A DNA stretch of 64,000 bases from Glycine soja (taxonomy: Eukaryota > Streptophyta > Magnoliopsida > Fabales > Fabaceae), in assembly GCF_004193775.1 (NCBI RefSeq), contig NC_041010.1:43575562-43639561 (forward strand). Direction: 5' to 3'. The notes under the pieces are model-generated. The model did no database searches, was not told the origin of the DNA, and saw only the letters and a program-made list of their open reading frames with translations. Positions 60,603 to 64,000 of this stretch are shown here, piece after piece (within the stretch, counting starts at the first letter, position 1; each line of letters starts with the position of its first letter). The position numbers and the translations under genes were made by a program.

Positions 60603-60998
60603 ACTACCAGCACTATGAGAAAATTCTTACCTTTTATTATTATATTGCTAATAAAAATATTTAATACTTTCTTTGTCTAATAAATTATAGAATAAATAAA
60701 ATATTTAAAATTATTCATAAAAATATCGTACTACATTTTAATTTTTTTACAATCATATCTATTAAATCTTGATTATAGTACATAATTTCTTAGTTCTTTT
60801 AAGTGTACGTACGGTTTGCAGAGTTTGATTATTAAACTTCAATATAATTAATTTATGAAGATTTGAGATTGAATGTCTTAAAATACAACTGTGCCAAGAT
60901 TGAATGTGGGGTGCAGTAAGCAACAGCCATGATGTTGTAACATGGCTTCACACTCAGCTAAGGTGTCATTACTCACTATGGAGTCTAGTTCGCGCGAG

Positions 60999-61179
60999 TG
61001 CATGCTTGTTGGAGGCATTTATATTCTACACCTTCCTTTTTGCATCCTGCAACTCCTAATTTTAAAATAATCTCAAACTATCCTTTTCAGATTATACCTT
61101 TCTCTTCCTCCTCATCATTCAACTCCACCACCAACGAGTTTCCTCTTCACTACCACCAGCTCAGATTTGAACTCCACGA
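60999..61179 (+). other. Possible orphan first exon with a transit-peptide-like composition
   Basis: One frame reads ACWRHLYSTPSFLHPATPNF, then a Ser-rich FSSSSSFNSTTNEFPLHYHQ, ending at a strong donor GA|GTAAGT at 61,178-61,185. Composition (Ser/Thr/His/Pro, few acids) resembles plant organelle leaders. No in-frame ATG precedes it and no downstream exon is recognised. It may be a captured exon fragment or chance. Confidence 0.2.
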
Positions 61180-61250
61180 GTAAGTTGTTCTTTCATCCCT
61201 AGACAAAGCACAACTGCCGCAACATGATTACATAAAGATAAATATACTCG

Positions 61251-61475
61251 ATGGAAGCTCCTTGGCTAAACCAAGGTCTCTTGGGTTTTGGAGGTGTTTT
61301 AAGAAATTTTGCAGGTAATTGGATTACATGTGGATATACAACTAACATCAATGCAAAGCTTATTACAATTCTGAAAGGTCTCTGGTTAGCTTGGGAAGCA
61401 GGATTTATGAAGGTAGTTTGTGACACAGATTCTATGATAGCTTGTAGGATTTTTTTTCCTTATCCATGAGAATCA
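61251..61475 (+). mobile_element. LINE RNase H-like (RVT_3) fragment
   Basis: The frame encodes GLLGFGGVLRNFAGNWITCG followed by LITILKGLWLAWEAGF and KVVCDTDSM. This is the first half of the RNase H-like domain of plant LINEs (family pattern G-x-G-x-V-x-R-D ... A-E-x-x-A-L-x-x-G-L ... V-x-x-E-x-D-S). The second half is missing after a stop near 61,470. It is a short dead fragment, unrelated in position to the one at 19.2-19.6 kb. Confidence 0.55.
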
Positions 61476-62395
61476 AAGATAATATCAAAAGATTTATAGT
61501 TACTCACACACATTCAGGCACCGAGAGGGGATAAGCAGGGGCGCAGCCCCCTCACGCTTCTTATTAAGTTTAAAGTAGAGTATGAGTTATGCAGAATAGT
61601 CTTTCCTGGAATAACTAGCAGTGGTGCTGGCTGAAAACCATAGGTGCTAACTTCATAATAATTGTCTCAAAAAATTTGGCAGGTTTTCGTTAACTATCAT
61701 TGCATTTATAAATTAATGGGAAAACTTTAGTATTTAAAGGAGGAAGAACAGCTGCTTGCAGTTAATACTTTACATATAGCATTAGATATAATATTATATT
61801 ATAAGCATATTTTTATATATCATTGATAGCGGCAAGATTTGATAACTATTAATTATTATGAGTTATTAGTTTTTAGCAACAATATTTTAAAACAAATTAA
61901 GATATATTTCCCCTTTTTATTGTTTGAATTTTAATTTGTGTATTAACAGTTAATGTATTTTTTGTAAAAGACATTATTTATTAAATGATTATTTAATAGA
62001 AATTAAATATTTAAATAATTATAATTTTATAATAAAAACATTCAAACATAACTTCAAAATCAATTTTAACCAAAATAAATTTACAAAATCAATTATATTC
62101 AAAATCAATTTTATTAACACTCTTCCAAACATACACACTTAGCCCCCTTTCGTGAATTCATATATTCGTTCTTGTATACATTTCAACCAACTAAGTTATA
62201 TCTCTTTATTGATAGCTTTTCTTTTGATAACTCAATGTTATTCCACTTATCATACGCATGCTTCAATGTTAAATCAGATCTGATCAATCCTTCACCAACA
62301 AGTCTTTGTTGCTTTCTTTTAATCATACTTAGAGAAATTGGCATGTTGATATATAAAAGTAATCACACAACTTAAGTGATTGGCATATCAGGAAA

Positions 62396-62439
<44 letters not shown>

Positions 62440-62522
62440 GACACTTCACACGACCATCCTTATGTATATTCACATCTAAAATTTCTGAAAGAAAAAAATT
62501 GAAAATAAAAAGTAAAGGTAAA
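61476..62522. other. AT-rich spacer with a long (TA)n microsatellite
   Basis: Non-coding. A short GC-rich hairpin-like word (AGGGGCGCAGCCCCCT) near 61,538 stands out in AT-rich DNA. The (TA)n run is at 62401-62434. Nothing else is recognisable. Confidence 0.5.
62401..62434. repeat. (TA)17 microsatellite
   Basis: Seventeen uninterrupted TA units, the longest simple repeat in the window and a good candidate polymorphic marker. Confidence 0.92.
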
Positions 62523-62935
62523 CGCTACAAAAAGAAATGATTTAGAGATTGAACGTAATAGTCACTAAAATGAGTATATAGGTCAAATCTTTTCTTGTCA
62601 CCGGTTTAGCCATCACAAGTTACTGATGGTCAAAACCTCAGTCGCAAAACAGCTTGCCACTGAATTTATGTGCCAATTGCTAATTTTTTATTTGGCGACC
62701 GATAATACCGGCCATGGATTTATTTAGGTGATTATTTATTATGTTAGTTTTTTAACGTAAAATATATTATCATTTTAATATTTTAAATATTAAATTTAAA
62801 TTTTAGATTTTTGTGTTTTTAATTTTATATTTGAGTGATATTAGAGACCGAATAAGTGGTTGCTAAATCAGTTACTATTTGCAACTGATACTAACTCACA
62901 AAACCTCGGTCGCTAAATTGACTTTTTTTGTAGTG
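62523..62935. mobile_element. CACTA-like MITE (413 bp)
   Basis: The left end reads CGCTACAAAAAGAAATGATT and the right end in reverse complement CACTACAAAAAAAGTCAATT. Both continue into a related TTTAGAGATTG / TTTAGCGACCG block. The element is flanked by AAA at 62520-62522 and 62936-62938, matching the 3-bp target duplication of CACTA elements, though AAA is weak evidence in AT-rich DNA. The interior repeats words such as AAACCTC(A/G)GTCGC in subterminal positions, as in CACTA ends. No transposase is present, so it is non-autonomous. Confidence 0.6.
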
Positions 62936-62938
62936 AAA

Positions 62939-63600
62939 TAGTTTCATTGACAAGAACATGGGAAATATCTTCAATATAGTTATCAATATTGAGGGAGTTG
63001 GTGACTTAAATTATTTTTTTATTAATCTACATGAGAGAATATAAATGTGAAAAAAATTATACAACAAAAAAGTGAGGATTGTTGACTATTTTGTTTGTAG
63101 TGTGTAGGAAGTGGAAAGAATCATATGTGAGTGAGACAAAATTTCTTAGGATCCTTTTAAGTTGATTTTTAGTTTTTAGTATCAAAATTTTTGAAAATAA
63201 CCTTGGTTAAAGTATACTAGTAGATGCAAGTATAGATTGGAATAATTATAAATAGAAAAAAATTATTAACATTACATCAAAGAATAGCTCTAATAAGCTA
63301 AGTTCTCAACATTCTCGTCTTCTGAATTTTCTTCTACAATAATATTGGATTTTCTCATATTTTTTGACTTTAATTAATTTAAATTCATATTTAATTTCTT
63401 TCTTTGTTTAGCCTAATTTTTTGCCTATTTAATTTACTGATTTTCTTATACCCTTTCAAATCAATTTTCTTTAATTTCTTTTATTAATCAAATATTCATC
63501 TACCTAAGTACAAACAAAGTTCATGTGGATTCGACATTCGGATTTCCGATTTTAACTTTATTACTTGGGACGAATTGATACACTTGTCAATCCATCAACA
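62939..63600. other. AT-rich spacer
   Basis: Non-coding, AT-rich, no recognisable element. Confidence 0.5.
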
Positions 63601-63800
63601 ATGGTAGCAATAATGTTGGTGATGTCGGTGACGATGATGGTGGTGGTAGTGGTGTTTGTGGTCGTGGTGGTGGCAGCCAGCTATGGCAGTGAAAACGATG
63701 GTAATGGTGGCAGTGGTGTGGTGGTGACAATGACAAAGATAGTATTGGTGGTGGTGGCATTGGTAGTGATGATGGTGGTGGTGGTGGCAATAATGATCGC
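63600..63800. repeat. GGT/GAT-type degenerate triplet repeat
   Basis: About 200 bp of imperfect GGT, GGC and GAT triplets, a strong shift in composition from its AT-rich surroundings. It keeps long open frames on both strands (Val/Met-rich on plus, His/Pro-rich on minus) only because the repeat lacks stop triplets. I read it as a low-complexity minisatellite, not a gene. Confidence 0.7.
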
Positions 63801-64000
63801 GGAGGTCAGCAAAAAGTGTTATTGTCAAATGTGAGAAATGTAATTTTTTAAACTAAAAATAAAATTCATAAAACTTTTTTTCTTAGTTTTGAAAATAAGT
63901 GTAAAGATGTTTTAAAAGTGATTTAAAAATCATTTCAACTCTTTGTCAAACACGTTTTATTTTTGGGTGAATCCAAATATTTCAAAAATTATATTTAAAA

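Noticed and set aside
61538..61553. GC-rich hairpin word AGGGGCGCAGCCCCCT as a terminator or RNA element
   Set aside because: Single 16-bp palindrome-like word next to a LINE fragment; no neighbouring gene would use it.
63565..63834. Open frames over the GGT triplet repeat on both strands
   Set aside because: They are open only because the repeat contains no stop triplets. Composition is extreme, and no splice or family signal is present.
1..64000. A new defence, biosynthetic or toxin-type system
   Set aside because: Reading the window on both strands gave known plant gene families, one unassigned plastid-type protein and transposon remains. No cluster of functionally linked unknown genes was seen.

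Overview
The window is nuclear DNA of a flowering plant, most likely a legume close to soybean (Glycine). It is AT-rich. Genes are split by GT-AG introns into many small exons, and the predicted proteins match plant families along their whole length. The repeats are of plant type: a Ty3 chromovirus, Ty1-copia, plant LINE and Au-SINE remnants, and a CACTA-like MITE. The legume assignment is inference from overall resemblance. I see no bacterial-type operon, CRISPR array, rRNA or tRNA gene.

Layout: (1) 1-18,100, minus strand: a BTAF1/MOT1 gene (TBP-removing SNF2 ATPase). 26 coding exons give 1,920 codons in one continuous frame, and the C-terminus lies beyond position 1. Its introns hold copia, SINE and LINE debris. 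(2) 18,100-21,230: AT-rich spacer with a broken LINE RNase H-like fragment. (3) 21,450-39,455, plus strand: an SGR2-type DDHD phospholipase, 20 coding exons, 914 aa. Intron 8 contains a nearly pristine 5,288-bp Ty3 chromovirus in antisense (390-bp LTRs differing at one base, CTAGG target duplication, one 1,521-aa gag-pol frame). (4) 40,228-41,183, minus: a four-exon gene for a small organelle-type membrane protein with a Cys4 zinc ribbon, function unknown. (5) 41,200-45,200: AT-rich spacer with a foldback. (6) 45,233-49,440, minus: a wrecked OSCA/CSC1 (RXW8-like) channel pseudogene. (7) 51,915-54,310, plus: a VTI1-type Qb-SNARE, five exons, 227 aa. (8) 55,056-58,227, minus: a PME31-type pectin methylesterase, six exons, 316 aa. 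(9) 58,690-60,403, plus: a pentatricopeptide repeat (PPR) pseudogene with several frameshifts. Its tail joins unrelated coding-like sequence, and another exon-like piece and a LINE RNase H fragment follow. (10) 61,470-64,000: AT-rich spacer with a CACTA-like MITE, an AT microsatellite and a GGT-type triplet tract.

The genes do not form a pathway. They are ordinary housekeeping neighbours, with two convergent pairs (SGR2 with the zinc-ribbon gene; VTI1 with PME31). SGR2 and VTI11 both act in shoot gravitropism through the vacuole/endomembrane system in Arabidopsis, so finding both in one window is a curiosity, but nothing in the sequence shows that the arrangement matters.

I found no convincing previously undescribed system. 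The most notable items are the young intact chromovirus inside SGR2, the multiply broken OSCA pseudogene, the chimeric PPR region, and the unassigned zinc-ribbon membrane protein. Exon boundaries were derived by hand from splice signals, reading-frame phase and family resemblance; no alignment program was run.
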